From Flavobacterium glaciei (GTDB lineage Bacteria; Bacteroidota; Bacteroidia; Flavobacteriales; Flavobacteriaceae): a stretch of 64,000 bases of DNA. Shown here one piece after another: positions 26,906 through 35,861 of the stretch. A program made the position numbers and the translations under genes. The first letter of the stretch is position 1; every line of letters starts with the position of its first letter. Below the pieces are notes generated by a model that searched no databases, was not told the origin of the DNA, and saw only the letters and a list, made by a program, of their open reading frames with translations. The stretch covers positions 62,001 through 126,000 of the forward strand of contig NZ_QQBA01000005.1 of NCBI RefSeq assembly GCF_003350545.1. The letters are read 5' to 3'.

Positions 26906-27451
26906 TTATTTATTTCCAAAACCCATCAAAATTAATGCAAAAACTGAATAATTTATCATATCCTGATAGTTAGCATCAATCCCTTCAGAAACTAATGTTT
27001 TTCCTTTATTGTCTTCAATTTGTTTGACACGAAGTAATTTTTGTAAAATTAAATCAGTCAGTGAACTTACACGCATTTCGCGCCAAGCTTCGCCATAATC
27101 ATGATTTTTGTCTTCCATTAAATCTTTGGTCAATTTAATTTTAGCATCATATAATTCAGTGGCTTTTGCAACGTCTAAATCGGGTTGGTCTACTACGCCT
27201 AATTCCAATTGAATCAAAGCCATAATCGAATAATTGATAATCCCGATGAATTCGCCAGTTTCATCTTCATCAATTTTGCGAACTTCGTTTTCTTGTAAAC
27301 TTCTTATTCTTTGGGCCTTAATGTAGATTTGATCCGTCAATGAAGGCAATCTTAATATGCGCCAAGCACATCCGTAATCTTTCATTTTGTTGATATACAG
27401 CGCACGACAAGTCGCAATCACAGTATCATATTCCTTTGAAGTATTCTTCAT
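26906..27451 (-). CDS. DUF1599 domain protein (nucleotide modification associated domain 1)
   Basis: 181 residues from the corrected start MKNTSKEYDTV. It is made of two similar halves, each with a DYGxAWRxxRxxSLTD box (DYGCAWRILRLPSLTD and DYGEAWREMRVSSLTD) followed by a basic helix, a visible internal duplication. The domain is linked to nucleotide modification in Pfam naming; its reaction is unknown to me. It is divergent from folP and first in an operon with the BT_3928-type gene, an arrangement I recall as common in Flavobacteriia. Confidence 0.88.
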   Translation of the reverse strand: MKNTSKEYDTVIATCRALYINKMKDYGCAWRILRLPSLTDQIYIKAQRIRSLQENEVRKIDEDETGEFIGIINYSIMALIQLELGVVDQPDLDVAKATELYDAKIKLTKDLMEDKNHDYGEAWREMRVSSLTDLILQKLLRVKQIEDNKGKTLVSEGIDANYQDMINYSVFALILMGFGNK

Positions 27452-27481
27452 TATTGGTGTATATTTGTCTTGAAATTTTTT

Positions 27482-27512
27482 CAAAAGTAAAGAATTAAGA
27501 TTGAAGTACAAA
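27482..27512 (-). promoter_or_regulatory. Promoter of the DUF1599 operon
   Basis: On the minus strand TTTG, a 19-base spacer and TACTTTTG form a complete Bacteroidota promoter. The predicted transcript begins near 27475, past the longer in-frame ATG at 27532, which fixes the start codon at 27451. Confidence 0.78.
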
Positions 27513-27564
27513 GTACAAAGATTCTTAACCACGAACGTAACATAATGCTTTAATGTTAATGCAG

Positions 27565-27572
27565 TAGTTTTG
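27565..27572 (+). promoter_or_regulatory. Promoter -7 box of folP
   Basis: TAGTTTTG matches TAnnTTTG 41 bases before the folP ATG; no TTG lies at the expected -33 distance. Confidence 0.45.
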
Positions 27573-27612
27573 ATAACTGTTGGCTGCGACTAAACACTGA
27601 ATACTGAAAAAA

Positions 27613-28437
27613 ATGACTATTAACTGCAAAGGATTACTTGTTGACTTATCAACTCCCAAAGTTATGGGGATTTTGAATGTGACACCCAACTCTTTTTTTG
27701 ATGGTGGAAAGTATAAAAATGAAATAGAAATACTTTCTCAAGTTGAAAAAATGCTCCTTGATGGCGCAATTTGTATAGATATTGGCGCTTATTCCAGTAA
27801 GCCAAATGCAGAATTTGTCTCGGAACAAGAAGAAATTTCGAGAATTGTTCCTGTTGTAGATTTGGTTTTAAAACATTTTCCAGAGACAATAATTTCGATT
27901 GATACTTTTAGAAGTGAGGTAGCCAAAGCTTCAATTGAAAGCGGTGCGGCCATTATTAATGATATTGCTGCTGGAAATCTGGATGAGAAAATGTTTGAGA
28001 TAATTGCAAAATACAATGTTCCTTATATTATGATGCACATGCGTGGCAATCCGCAAACGATGCAAACGCTTACGGAGTATGATGACATTGTAAAAGAAAT
28101 GTTATTCTATTTTTCGGAGAAAGTAGCTGTTGCCAGAAGTTTTGGAATCAATGATTTGATTATCGATCCGGGCTTTGGCTTTGCCAAAACAATAGCTCAA
28201 AATTACGAAGTTTTTCAAAAAATGGAATTGTTTAACATGCTGGAGCTGCCACTTCTTGTTGGGGTTTCCAGAAAATCCATGATTTACAAAACGCTCGAAA
28301 CTACAATCGATAATGCATTAAACGGAACTACGGTTTTGAATACTTTGGCATTGACCAAAGGAGCTAAAATTCTTCGTGTTCATGATGTGAAAGAAGCCAT
28401 GGAATGCGTTAACTTATTCAATAAAATCAATTTATAA
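27613..28437 (+). CDS. folP: Dihydropteroate synthase
   Basis: 274 residues, normal length. It joins 6-hydroxymethyl-dihydropterin pyrophosphate to p-aminobenzoate in folate synthesis and is the sulfonamide target. TIM-barrel motifs: MGILNVTPNSFFDGG, CIDIGAYSSKP, ISIDTFRSEVA, IINDIAAG, MMHMRGNPQTMQ, IIDPGFGFAKT and LVGVSRKSMI. It has its own promoter, divergent from DUF1599, and is followed by a lipoprotein gene after two bases. Confidence 0.97.
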   Translation: MTINCKGLLVDLSTPKVMGILNVTPNSFFDGGKYKNEIEILSQVEKMLLDGAICIDIGAYSSKPNAEFVSEQEEISRIVPVVDLVLKHFPETIISIDTFRSEVAKASIESGAAIINDIAAGNLDEKMFEIIAKYNVPYIMMHMRGNPQTMQTLTEYDDIVKEMLFYFSEKVAVARSFGINDLIIDPGFGFAKTIAQNYEVFQKMELFNMLELPLLVGVSRKSMIYKTLETTIDNALNGTTVLNTLALTKGAKILRVHDVKEAMECVNLFNKINL

Positions 28438-28439
28438 AC

Positions 28440-29060
28440 ATGAAATATTTTACGCTGATTGTTCTTTTATCTCTTTTTTCTTGTGGAAACAAAGAAGATA
28501 TTTTGTTGCCAAAAGCAAGTACAACAATTGTCAAAAATGTTGCTGATCTTTCGCCAATCTATATTTTTTTTAGAACAAAAGGCAAAGATACGTTGGCAGA
28601 AGTAAACCGGAAGAACAGTATTATTTCGACCAATTGGATTCTAAATGTAGACAAACGTTTGCCATTACGACTTGCTATTCCGGAAATCATGAAATTACAG
28701 CAAAAAAAGCGCGAAGATAAAGCTCACAAGAATGAAAAGGCCGAAAATTATTATTCGTACGCAGATACAATTGGAAAAAATCTAGCTTTTATTCCTTTTA
28801 CAAATGTGTATTACAAACTGGAAAAACCAATTGGAACCATCATATTTTTCAATAAGAATAATGAGATTTTAATTGAGAACCAAGTTTTTAAAAAAGAAAA
28901 GCTTAAAGACTTAATTAATAATGTTTTACCCAAAGATGTTGCAACTACTTTTTTATTTAGGTTTGATAAAGATTTAAGCTTTGAAAGTTATATACAAAAT
29001 AAAATTTTTATTGAAAGTTTAAAAGTCGAAATGAAAAGTAATCAGGAATTTATTTACTAA
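28440..29060 (+). CDS. Lipoprotein of unknown function behind folP
   Basis: 206 residues with lipoprotein signal YFTLIVLLSLFSC (Cys15). The mature part is basic and polar, with a Lys-rich helix (KLQQKKREDKAHKNEKAEN) near the middle and beta-like stretches such as VYYKLEKPIGTIIFF. Its start is two bases after the folP stop, so the two are almost certainly co-transcribed. I do not recognise a domain. The overlap-like spacing suggests translational coupling but not a shared function. Confidence 0.75.
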   Translation: MKYFTLIVLLSLFSCGNKEDILLPKASTTIVKNVADLSPIYIFFRTKGKDTLAEVNRKNSIISTNWILNVDKRLPLRLAIPEIMKLQQKKREDKAHKNEKAENYYSYADTIGKNLAFIPFTNVYYKLEKPIGTIIFFNKNNEILIENQVFKKEKLKDLINNVLPKDVATTFLFRFDKDLSFESYIQNKIFIESLKVEMKSNQEFIY

Positions 29061-29092
29061 ACTTCAAACAAAGAAAACTTTAAACAAATTTA

Positions 29093-29566
29093 TTACTGAT
29101 GATGATAGGGTTCGTTTCGTAAAATTGTGAAGCCACGATATAATTGTTCGATAAAGAATAACCGCACCATTTGATGCGAAAAAGTCATTAAAGAAAGCGA
29201 TATTTTCCCTTGTGCTTTAGCATAAACGGTATCCGAAAAACCATAAGGACCGCCAATTACAAAAACTAAAGTCTTTACTCCAGAGTTCATTTTCTTTTGT
29301 AATTCTTCTGAAAATCCAACACTGGAAAAGTTTTTTCCGTTTTCGTCCAATAATATAAGTTGGTCCGTAGGTGTAATTTTTGCCAAAATCAATTCGCCTT
29401 CTTTTTCTTTCTGTTGGCTTTCAGACAAGTTTTTTACGTTTTTAATATCAGGGATGATATCTAAATCAAACTTGATATAAAAAGACAAACGTTTGGTATA
29501 ATCGTCTATTAAAGATTGTAAGGCTTTGTTATCAGTTTTGCCGATAGCAATCAATTTGATGTTCAT
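29093..29566 (-). CDS. rlmH: 23S rRNA (pseudouridine1915-N3)-methyltransferase
   Basis: 157 residues, standard for this small SPOUT enzyme, which methylates pseudouridine 1915 in helix 69 of 23S rRNA. The knotted fold is recognised by LILLDENGKNFSS, VFVIGGPYGFSD (SAM loop), KISLSLMTFSHQMVRLFFIEQLYR and the C-terminal ending ILRNEPYHHQ. A -7 box is about 20 bases upstream of the start. Confidence 0.97.
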   Translation of the reverse strand: MNIKLIAIGKTDNKALQSLIDDYTKRLSFYIKFDLDIIPDIKNVKNLSESQQKEKEGELILAKITPTDQLILLDENGKNFSSVGFSEELQKKMNSGVKTLVFVIGGPYGFSDTVYAKAQGKISLSLMTFSHQMVRLFFIEQLYRGFTILRNEPYHHQ

Positions 29567-29587
29567 TTTTGATGGATTTCAGAGGCG

Positions 29588-29595
29588 CAAAGATA
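29588..29595 (-). promoter_or_regulatory. Promoter -7 box of rlmH
   Basis: TATCTTTG on the minus strand; a TTG lies 16 bases further upstream (29612-29614), slightly short of the usual spacing. Confidence 0.5.
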
Positions 29596-29684
29596 GAGAA
29601 ATTAACAGTTTCAATTTGTCTTTTTCTTTGGTAGAAATTAATAATCTGACTTTAAGTTTGTACAAAAAAAAGTTTGAATAATAT

Positions 29685-30176
29685 TTATTTTGCCTCAATT
29701 CTATCAATTAGCAATTGAAATGTTTCCTTTTTTTTATTGCCTATCAAAAATGTAATTTCTTCTAAATTAGAACCATCATAATTAGGTAGGTTTAATTTTT
29801 GTCCGCGAAAAGCGGGATACAATTCCGAGATTGGAATTTCAATCGTTTGCCAATCTGTATTAGTTTGAAAAGGAAATACATACGAATGGGAATCAGTTTG
29901 ATGAGTCTTGACCCTAAATTGGTATTGTATACCGTCCCCTTTAATCCGAATGCAAAAATGTGTAGCGTTTTTTAAAATTAATGGCTCAAAAGTATATTTT
30001 ACAGCACAAAATCCGCCATTATTTTCTAAAGATACTGTGCCTTCAAAAGTTCCCTCTCCATTTATATTTTGATAGAATTTGCTTTCGGATTTTCCACCCA
30101 TTACTACGTCATTTACAATTTTCCAATTACTGAAGTCACTTTTTAAATTAAAATCAAAAATTTTTATAGCATTCAT
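29685..30176 (-). CDS. CIA30 family protein (complex I intermediate-associated protein 30-like)
   Basis: 163 residues from the preferred start MNAIKIFDFN; the frame is open 13 codons further. The CIA30 beta-sandwich is recognised by WKIVNDVVMGGKSESKFY, FEGTVSLENNGGFCAVKY, CIRIKGDGIQYQFRVKT and SYVFPFQTNTDWQTIEIP. Mitochondrial relatives (NDUFAF1) help assemble complex I. Bacterial members are mostly uncharacterised and look like carbohydrate-binding-type sandwiches. No signal peptide is seen. It probably has its own promoter, as a strong terminator lies upstream. Confidence 0.85.
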   Translation of the reverse strand: MNAIKIFDFNLKSDFSNWKIVNDVVMGGKSESKFYQNINGEGTFEGTVSLENNGGFCAVKYTFEPLILKNATHFCIRIKGDGIQYQFRVKTHQTDSHSYVFPFQTNTDWQTIEIPISELYPAFRGQKLNLPNYDGSNLEEITFLIGNKKKETFQLLIDRIEAK

Positions 30177-30234
30177 TGATGTTGGGTTTGTAATTTTTTT
30201 AATCTTATTTTTCAATGGGTGTTATTATCAAAAT

Positions 30235-30272
30235 AAAACTGGCGTAAATTCTAGAGAGTTTACGCCAGTTTT
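30235..30272 (-). terminator. Terminator of the HGQxNHRC lipoprotein gene
   Basis: Perfect 14-base stem AAAACTGGCGTAAA/TTTACGCCAGTTTT with a ten-base loop; the A-rich left flank gives a T-rich tail on the minus strand. Confidence 0.9.
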
Positions 30273-30292
30273 ATTTTTCATATTTACATTAA

Positions 30293-30769
30293 TTATGATT
30301 TAGGCAATGCTGCACCTACAGCAATATCGCAACGATGGTTAGTTTGACCATGAGGTGGGTTCATTCCTTCAGGAGTTGGTGTTGTAGGAGCTGGTGTTGG
30401 CGTTGTAGTAACAGCAGGAGTAGGAACTGTTTGACTTTGTTGCTGAACTACAGGTTTGCTTGCAGCTGTAGTTGCGGGAGAATTTAAAGGAGCTCCAACT
30501 GGAATATCACAACGATGATTTGGCTGACCGTGGGCAGGATTCATTCCAGCAGCTATTGGACCAGAAGTTGCTGCAGCATTATTTGTATTTACCGTGCTGG
30601 GAGTTTGTTGAACCTGAGTTGCTGAAGCGCCTTCAGCATTCATTTGTTTACCAACTTCAGTAAATGGTACTAAATTTGTTGGAGTTGTATTGTCTTGTGT
30701 TTCAGCTTCTTTTTTACAAGAAGTCAATAGTATCGATGATACAAATAGAAGGCTTAAAAAAGATTTCAT
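30293..30769 (-). CDS. Lipoprotein with two GMNPxHGQxNHRCDI boxes
   Basis: 158 residues with a lipoprotein signal (SSILLTSC, Cys18). The mature chain is low-complexity (Thr, Pro, Ala, Gln) apart from two near-identical boxes exactly 60 residues apart: GMNPAHGQPNHRCDIPVGAPL from residue 75 and GMNPPHGQTNHRCDIAVGAAL from residue 135. Each holds H-x4-H-x-C (H80, H85, C87; H140, H145, C147), which could bind a metal or heme. I recall this box in other flavobacterial lipoproteins, without a known function. The Pro/Thr linker (PTPAPTTPTPE) suggests a flexible, surface- or periplasm-exposed protein. Confidence 0.85.
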   Translation of the reverse strand: MKSFLSLLFVSSILLTSCKKEAETQDNTTPTNLVPFTEVGKQMNAEGASATQVQQTPSTVNTNNAAATSGPIAAGMNPAHGQPNHRCDIPVGAPLNSPATTAASKPVVQQQSQTVPTPAVTTTPTPAPTTPTPEGMNPPHGQTNHRCDIAVGAALPKS

Positions 30770-30792
30770 ATTCAGTTTATTAGTTACTACTT

Positions 30793-30800
30793 CAAATATA
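30793..30800 (-). promoter_or_regulatory. Promoter -7 box of the HGQxNHRC lipoprotein gene
   Basis: TATATTTG on the minus strand, 24 bases before the start codon; no clear -33 element. Confidence 0.45.
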
Positions 30801-31020
30801 AGATTTTAAATTATACATCACAGTATAAAAGAATTGATTTTGTTAGATAAAAATATCTGATTAAGCGATAAATTATCAATTCTAATATTTTGATCTTAAT
30901 CAAAATTTAATACTTTGTTTAAGCTCATTGATTTATCTCTTTTTTTGAAAGAACGGAGTGTACATATTTTCAAATCCACAAAATAAATCTTACTTTAGCA
31001 TTCCATAAATTTATTATAAA

Positions 31021-31878
31021 ATGATTAGCGATATACAGTTTAAAAACGAGTTAAATATACTGATAGAAAATGCCATTCGGGAAGATGTAGGTCCTGGAGA
31101 CTTTAGCTCTTTGGCATGTATTCCGGCTACTGCTACTGGAAAAGCTAAATTGCTTGTAAAAGAAGACGGAATTATTGCAGGAGTCGCTTTAGCTAAAATG
31201 ATTTTTGAATATGTAGACCCCAATTTACAAATAGAAACTTTTATCGAGGATGGAGCTCTAGTTAAAAAAGGGGATGTTGTTTTTCATGTTTCGGGAAGTT
31301 CACAATCCATTTTAAAATCAGAACGTGTAGTTTTGAATTCAATGCAAAGAATGTCAGCCATCGCTACTAAAACCAAAGAATATGTTCGCTTGTTACAGGG
31401 AACTAATACTAAAATTCTTGATACACGTAAAACTACGCCGGGATTCAGGGCTTGTGAGAAATGGGCAGTAAAAATTGGTGGAGGAGAAAACCATCGTTTT
31501 GCTTTGTATGATATGATTATGCTCAAGGATAACCACAATGATTTTGCAGGTGGAATCACTTTGGCAATAGCTAAAACAAAGACATATTTAAAAGAAAATA
31601 ATCTAGATTTAAAAATTATTGTTGAGGCTAGAAATTTAGATGAAATTAAAGAAATACTTAAAAGTGAAGGAGTTTTTAGAATTTTAATAGACAATTTTAA
31701 TTATGACGATACTAAAAAAGCAGTAGCTTTGATTGGTAATAAATGCCAAACAGAATCATCAGGAAATATTAATGAAAACACTATCCGCAATTATGCAGAA
31801 TGTGGCGTAGATTATATTTCATCTGGAGCATTGACACATTCTGTTTATAACATGGATTTGAGCTTAAAAGCTATATGA
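31021..31878 (+). CDS. nadC: Nicotinate-nucleotide pyrophosphorylase (carboxylating)
   Basis: 285 residues, usual length. It makes nicotinate mononucleotide from quinolinate and PRPP in NAD synthesis. Motifs: NAIREDVGPGDFSS, VVLNSMQRMSAIAT, ILDTRKTTPGFRACEKWAV, GGGENHRFALYDMIMLKDNH and VEARNLDE. The C-terminal barrel end is GVDYISSGALTHS. A near-consensus box TACTTTAG lies at 30991-30998. The stop overlaps the start of the next gene (ATGA), so the two are coupled. Confidence 0.97.
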   Translation: MISDIQFKNELNILIENAIREDVGPGDFSSLACIPATATGKAKLLVKEDGIIAGVALAKMIFEYVDPNLQIETFIEDGALVKKGDVVFHVSGSSQSILKSERVVLNSMQRMSAIATKTKEYVRLLQGTNTKILDTRKTTPGFRACEKWAVKIGGGENHRFALYDMIMLKDNHNDFAGGITLAIAKTKTYLKENNLDLKIIVEARNLDEIKEILKSEGVFRILIDNFNYDDTKKAVALIGNKCQTESSGNINENTIRNYAECGVDYISSGALTHSVYNMDLSLKAI

Positions 31879-32783
31879 GTAAAGAAATAGAAGTTAAGTT
31901 ACAGAGAATTCCAATAGTGCGGAATTTGGTCAATCTGCTAAAAAAGATAAAACTCCCTTGGTTGGAGGGTTTATCCTTATATGATTTAATGGAAATATAT
32001 GGACTTGGAATTGTCGAAAGTGCTTTGACATATCACGCCAGTGCTATTGCTTTCAGTTTTTTTATGGCATTGTTTCCTTTTGCCCTATTTATTTTAAATC
32101 TAATTCCATTCATTCCTATTGAAGGCTTTCAAGAAGATTTTTTGATGTTTGTCAAGGACGGAGTGCCGCCTAATACGTATGATGCAATTTACAAAATCAT
32201 CAGTGATATTTTAAATAACAGTGATTCGGGACTGTTGTCCTCTGGTTTTATATTGTCTATTTTTCTTATGGCAAATGGATTAAATGGTATTTTGGGAGGC
32301 TTTGAAACCTCGCGTCACGTACTTATTAAAAGAGGATTTATCCGTCAATATGTAGTCGCATTGGGCATGTCATTATTATTGTCGTTGTTGTTATTAGTGA
32401 CAGTTGCAATAATTGTAGTTTTTGAAGTTTTGATTCAGAAAACAGTTTTTAGTGATCAAATTCAATTAATCGTAATTGGCCGTTATGCTTTTGTAATTTT
32501 GATGATTTTGATGACCACTTCGATACTTTTTAAATTTGGTACAAAACACGACAAAAACCGCGCATTTATTTCGATAGGATCAGTGTTTACTACTGTTTTA
32601 ATCATTTTAGATTCATATTTTTTTGGAATCTGGGTCACAAAATTTTCACAATACAATGAATTATATGGTTCTATAGGTACATTATTAATTTTGATGTTTT
32701 ACATTTGGATTAACTGTATGATTTTGCTTTTAGGATTCGAATTAAATGCAACAGTAAATAAATTAAAAGCTAAAAAAGAGTAA
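31875..32783 (+). CDS. YihY/virulence factor BrkB family membrane protein
   Basis: 302 residues with about six transmembrane segments after a basic cytoplasmic N-terminus. Family landmarks: YHASAIAFSFFMALFPFALF, LMANGLNGILGGFE and the late segment YGSIGTLLILMFYIWINC followed by LLLGFELNA. Older records call this family ribonuclease BN; that was a misassignment. A transport or envelope role has been proposed, but none is proven. It overlaps nadC by four bases and is followed by a copy of the dispersed intergenic repeat. Confidence 0.9.
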   Translation: MSKEIEVKLQRIPIVRNLVNLLKKIKLPWLEGLSLYDLMEIYGLGIVESALTYHASAIAFSFFMALFPFALFILNLIPFIPIEGFQEDFLMFVKDGVPPNTYDAIYKIISDILNNSDSGLLSSGFILSIFLMANGLNGILGGFETSRHVLIKRGFIRQYVVALGMSLLLSLLLLVTVAIIVVFEVLIQKTVFSDQIQLIVIGRYAFVILMILMTTSILFKFGTKHDKNRAFISIGSVFTTVLIILDSYFFGIWVTKFSQYNELYGSIGTLLILMFYIWINCMILLLGFELNATVNKLKAKKE

Positions 32784-32811
32784 ATTATTAAATCTAAATA
32801 GTTTCAAAATT

Positions 32812-32892
32812 AGGAGCTATTTCCTGCTATTCGTTACAATCTTTTCTTTTTTAAAGAAAAAAAGAAAAGGATTTTCACTTCTATCAGGGCTA
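32812..32892 (+). repeat. Dispersed structured intergenic repeat, copy A
   Basis: Starts AGGAGCTATTTCCTGCTATT and ends CACTTCTATCAGGGCTA, with a central hairpin of CTTTTCTTTTTT against AAAGAAAAAAAGAAAAG. The same outer blocks recur at 46788-46919 and, inverted, at 61500-61641. It lies between the YihY gene and DUF2147. Confidence 0.7.
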
Positions 32893-32904
32893 AAAAATAA
32901 AAAA

Positions 32905-33333
32905 ATGAGAAATACAATTACAAGTTTGGCATTATTAGTTTCAATGACTTTTTATGCACAATCCAATAGCGTTATTGGGAAATGGAAAACTATCGACGAC
33001 GAAACTGGAAAAGCTAAATCAATCGTAGAAATCTATGAGCGTTCGGGAAAAGTGTATGGAAAAATTATTGACATATTAGACGCTGAAAAGAAAAAAAGCT
33101 TGTGTACAGCATGTACCGGCGAGGAAAAAAACAAACCAGTTTTAGGACTTGTTATAATTAAAGGACTAACAAAAGATGGCAAGGAATATAACTCAGGAAA
33201 AATTCTTGATCCAACATCTGGAAAATTATACAAATGCTTTTTGGCTCTTGAAGGAAATGACAAATTAAAAGTGCGTGGATACATTGGCGTAGCATTATTT
33301 GGGAGAACACAGACCTGGAATAGAGTAAAATAA
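32905..33333 (+). CDS. DUF2147 domain protein, exported
   Basis: 142 residues with signal peptide NTITSLALLVSMTFYAQ. The DUF2147 beta-barrel-like domain is recognised by VIGKWKTIDDETGKAKSIVE, YGKIIDIL, GLVIIKGLTKDGKEYNSG, KILDPTSGKLYKC and GYIGVALFGRTQTW. A Cys pair, LCTACTG, may form a disulfide. The domain resembles lipocalin-type binding proteins and its ligand is unknown. It is a single gene behind a dispersed repeat copy. Confidence 0.92.
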   Translation: MRNTITSLALLVSMTFYAQSNSVIGKWKTIDDETGKAKSIVEIYERSGKVYGKIIDILDAEKKKSLCTACTGEEKNKPVLGLVIIKGLTKDGKEYNSGKILDPTSGKLYKCFLALEGNDKLKVRGYIGVALFGRTQTWNRVK

Positions 33334-33398
33334 TTTAAATTGTGAGTTATGAGTTCAAAAAAGAATTAGCATAACTCAAAACTCATAATAAAATAGAA

Positions 33399-35849
33399 AT
33401 GCATTTCGTCGAAGTAATTTTACCACTTTCTCTAGCCAAAACATTTACCTATAGAATCTCTGAAGCGGAGTACCATTATATAAAAATCGGGATGCGATTG
33501 GCAGTTCCTTTTGGTAAAAGTAAAATTTATACGGCATTAGTTATAGAAATTCATCAAAACAAACCTGCTTTATACGAAGCCAAAGAAATTGAACAAATTC
33601 TAGATGAAAGACCAATAGTTACTGAAATCCAAATCGCACACTGGCAATGGATTGCTTCCTATTATATGTGTGCCATTGGAGATGTGTATCGTTGTGCCAT
33701 ACCAAGTGCACTTTTGCTGGAGAGCGAAACCGTAATTTCTCAAAAAACAGATTTGATTGTTGATACAAGCCAGCTCTCGGATGATGAATTCTTGGTTTAT
33801 GAAGCTTTGCAACAACAAAGTTCCTTGAAAGTTCAGGATATAATGTCAATTTTAAATAAGAAAAATATTTTTCCTGTTATTCAAAAATTGATAGATAAAA
33901 ACATATTAGTACTTCAGGAAGAAATACAAGAAACATACAAGCCAAAGTTAGTACGTTATGTTCGTTTGCATCCTAAATATGAATCAAACGAAGGGTTAAG
34001 CGAATTATTAGAAACACTCAAAAGTGCCAATAAACAGAAAGAAATTGTATTAAATTATTTTCAATTGAGTGCTGTGGAGAAGAAGCCAATTACCGTAAAA
34101 AAACTGGTAGAAGCTGCTAATTCATCTTCGGCAATTGTTAAGGCATTGATTGAAAAAGAAATATTCGAAGATTATTTGCTTCAGGAAGACCGTGTAAACT
34201 TCACGGGGAAAATGCGCGAGGATCAATTGCAGTTGAGTTCAGCTCAGCAAAAAGCTTTTGATGAAATCAAAGAGAGTTTCAATCAAAAAGAAGTTTGTTT
34301 GTTGCATGGTGTCACTTCGAGTGGGAAAACAGAAATCTATATCAAGCTCATCGAAGAGTATTTAAAAACTGGAAAACAAATTCTGTATTTATTACCGGAA
34401 ATCGCATTAACAACTCAATTAGTAGGCAGATTGCGAACTTATTTTGGTAATAAAGTAGCAGTTTTTCATTCTAAATATAATAATAATGAACGCATTGAGG
34501 TTTGGAATCAAGTACTTATAAATTCTGATAAATCACAAGTAGTGATAGGAGCGAGGTCATCCTTGTTTTTGCCATTCTATAACTTGGGATTTATAATTGT
34601 CGATGAAGAACACGAACAAACTTTTAAGCAAGTAGATCCTGCGCCACGATATCATGCTCGTGATGCAGCTATAGTTTTGGCTCATTCCCATAAAGCAAAA
34701 GTTCTATTAGGTTCGGCTACGCCAAGTATTGAAACGTATTTCAATGCTCAATCGGATAAATTTGGTTTAGTAGAGATTTCGGAACGATATGGAAACGTTC
34801 AGATGCCAAAAATTGAATTGGTGGATTTGAAAGATAAATACTTTCGTAAAAAAATGACAGGACATTTTAGTGATGTTTTGATCGAGGAAATCAATCTCGC
34901 ATTGTCTTTAGGTGAGCAGGTTATTTTATTTCAAAACAGACGCGGATATTCTCCAGTTATAGAATGTTTGACTTGTGGTCACGTTCCACAATGTCAGCAG
35001 TGTGATGTAAGCTTAACCTATCACAAGCATAAAAATCAGTTGCGTTGTCATTATTGTGGATTTACAATGGCAAAACCTTCACATTGTCATTCTTGTTCGA
35101 GTGTTGATTTGACTACAAAAGGGTTTGGAACGGAGCAAATAGAACAAGAATTAGTATCCATTTTTCCAAATTCTAAAATTGGAAGAATGGATCAGGACAC
35201 TACAAGAGGAAAATTTGGATTCGAAAAAATTATTGATAGTTTCAAGAATAGAGAAATGGATATTTTAGTAGGAACCCAAATGCTGGCCAAAGGTTTAGAT
35301 TTTGATAATGTGAGTTTGGTGGGAATTATGAATGCTGACAACATGTTGTATCACCCTGATTTTAGAGCTTTTGAAAGAAGTTTTCAAATGTTGACTCAAG
35401 TTTCAGGAAGGGCTGGGCGTTCAGAGAAACAAGGAAAAGTAGTTATCCAGACGTATAATCCTAATCATAATACAATACAGCAAGTTACTAATAATGATTA
35501 TTTGGGTATGTATAAAGAACAATTATACGACCGTCAGATATACAAATACCCGCCGTATTTCAGGATTATAAAACTCACTATGAAACAACGTGATTTTAAT
35601 AAATTAAAAGAAGGTTCGATGTGGTTGTATCAAGTGATAAGTCAGAACCTGAATATGCCGGTATTAGGACCAGAAGAACCTGCGATAAGTCGTATTAGGA
35701 ATGAATATATTCGTACGATAATAATTAAAATCCCTCAGAATACATCAATTGTAAACACAAAAAAAACTATCCAGAAAATGTTGAATAGTTTTGAAGCAGT
35801 AGCTCAATACAGAGCTATAAAAGTTACGTCTAATGTTGATTTTTATTAA
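33399..35849 (+). CDS. priA: Primosomal protein N' (replication restart helicase PriA)
   Basis: 816 residues, a normal Bacteroidota length. PriA recognises stalled forks and reloads the replicative helicase. The N-terminal 3' DNA-binding domain begins HFVEVILPLSLAKTFTYR. Walker A is LLHGVTSSGKTEIY (about residue 303) and the DEEH box is IVDEEHEQTFKQ. GSATPSIETY follows, then the zinc-binding insert with paired Cys (CLTCGHVPQCQQCD; CHYCGF; CHSC) and helicase motif SGRAGRSEKQGKV. It is convergent with a LytTR regulator gene after 12 bases. Confidence 0.97.
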   Translation: MHFVEVILPLSLAKTFTYRISEAEYHYIKIGMRLAVPFGKSKIYTALVIEIHQNKPALYEAKEIEQILDERPIVTEIQIAHWQWIASYYMCAIGDVYRCAIPSALLLESETVISQKTDLIVDTSQLSDDEFLVYEALQQQSSLKVQDIMSILNKKNIFPVIQKLIDKNILVLQEEIQETYKPKLVRYVRLHPKYESNEGLSELLETLKSANKQKEIVLNYFQLSAVEKKPITVKKLVEAANSSSAIVKALIEKEIFEDYLLQEDRVNFTGKMREDQLQLSSAQQKAFDEIKESFNQKEVCLLHGVTSSGKTEIYIKLIEEYLKTGKQILYLLPEIALTTQLVGRLRTYFGNKVAVFHSKYNNNERIEVWNQVLINSDKSQVVIGARSSLFLPFYNLGFIIVDEEHEQTFKQVDPAPRYHARDAAIVLAHSHKAKVLLGSATPSIETYFNAQSDKFGLVEISERYGNVQMPKIELVDLKDKYFRKKMTGHFSDVLIEEINLALSLGEQVILFQNRRGYSPVIECLTCGHVPQCQQCDVSLTYHKHKNQLRCHYCGFTMAKPSHCHSCSSVDLTTKGFGTEQIEQELVSIFPNSKIGRMDQDTTRGKFGFEKIIDSFKNREMDILVGTQMLAKGLDFDNVSLVGIMNADNMLYHPDFRAFERSFQMLTQVSGRAGRSEKQGKVVIQTYNPNHNTIQQVTNNDYLGMYKEQLYDRQIYKYPPYFRIIKLTMKQRDFNKLKEGSMWLYQVISQNLNMPVLGPEEPAISRIRNEYIRTIIIKIPQNTSIVNTKKTIQKMLNSFEAVAQYRAIKVTSNVDFY

Positions 35850-35861
35850 AAAATCAGTTGA

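Noticed and set aside
31875..32783. Ribonuclease BN
   Set aside because: The YihY family is membrane-embedded and lacks nuclease motifs; the RNase BN name was a misassignment.
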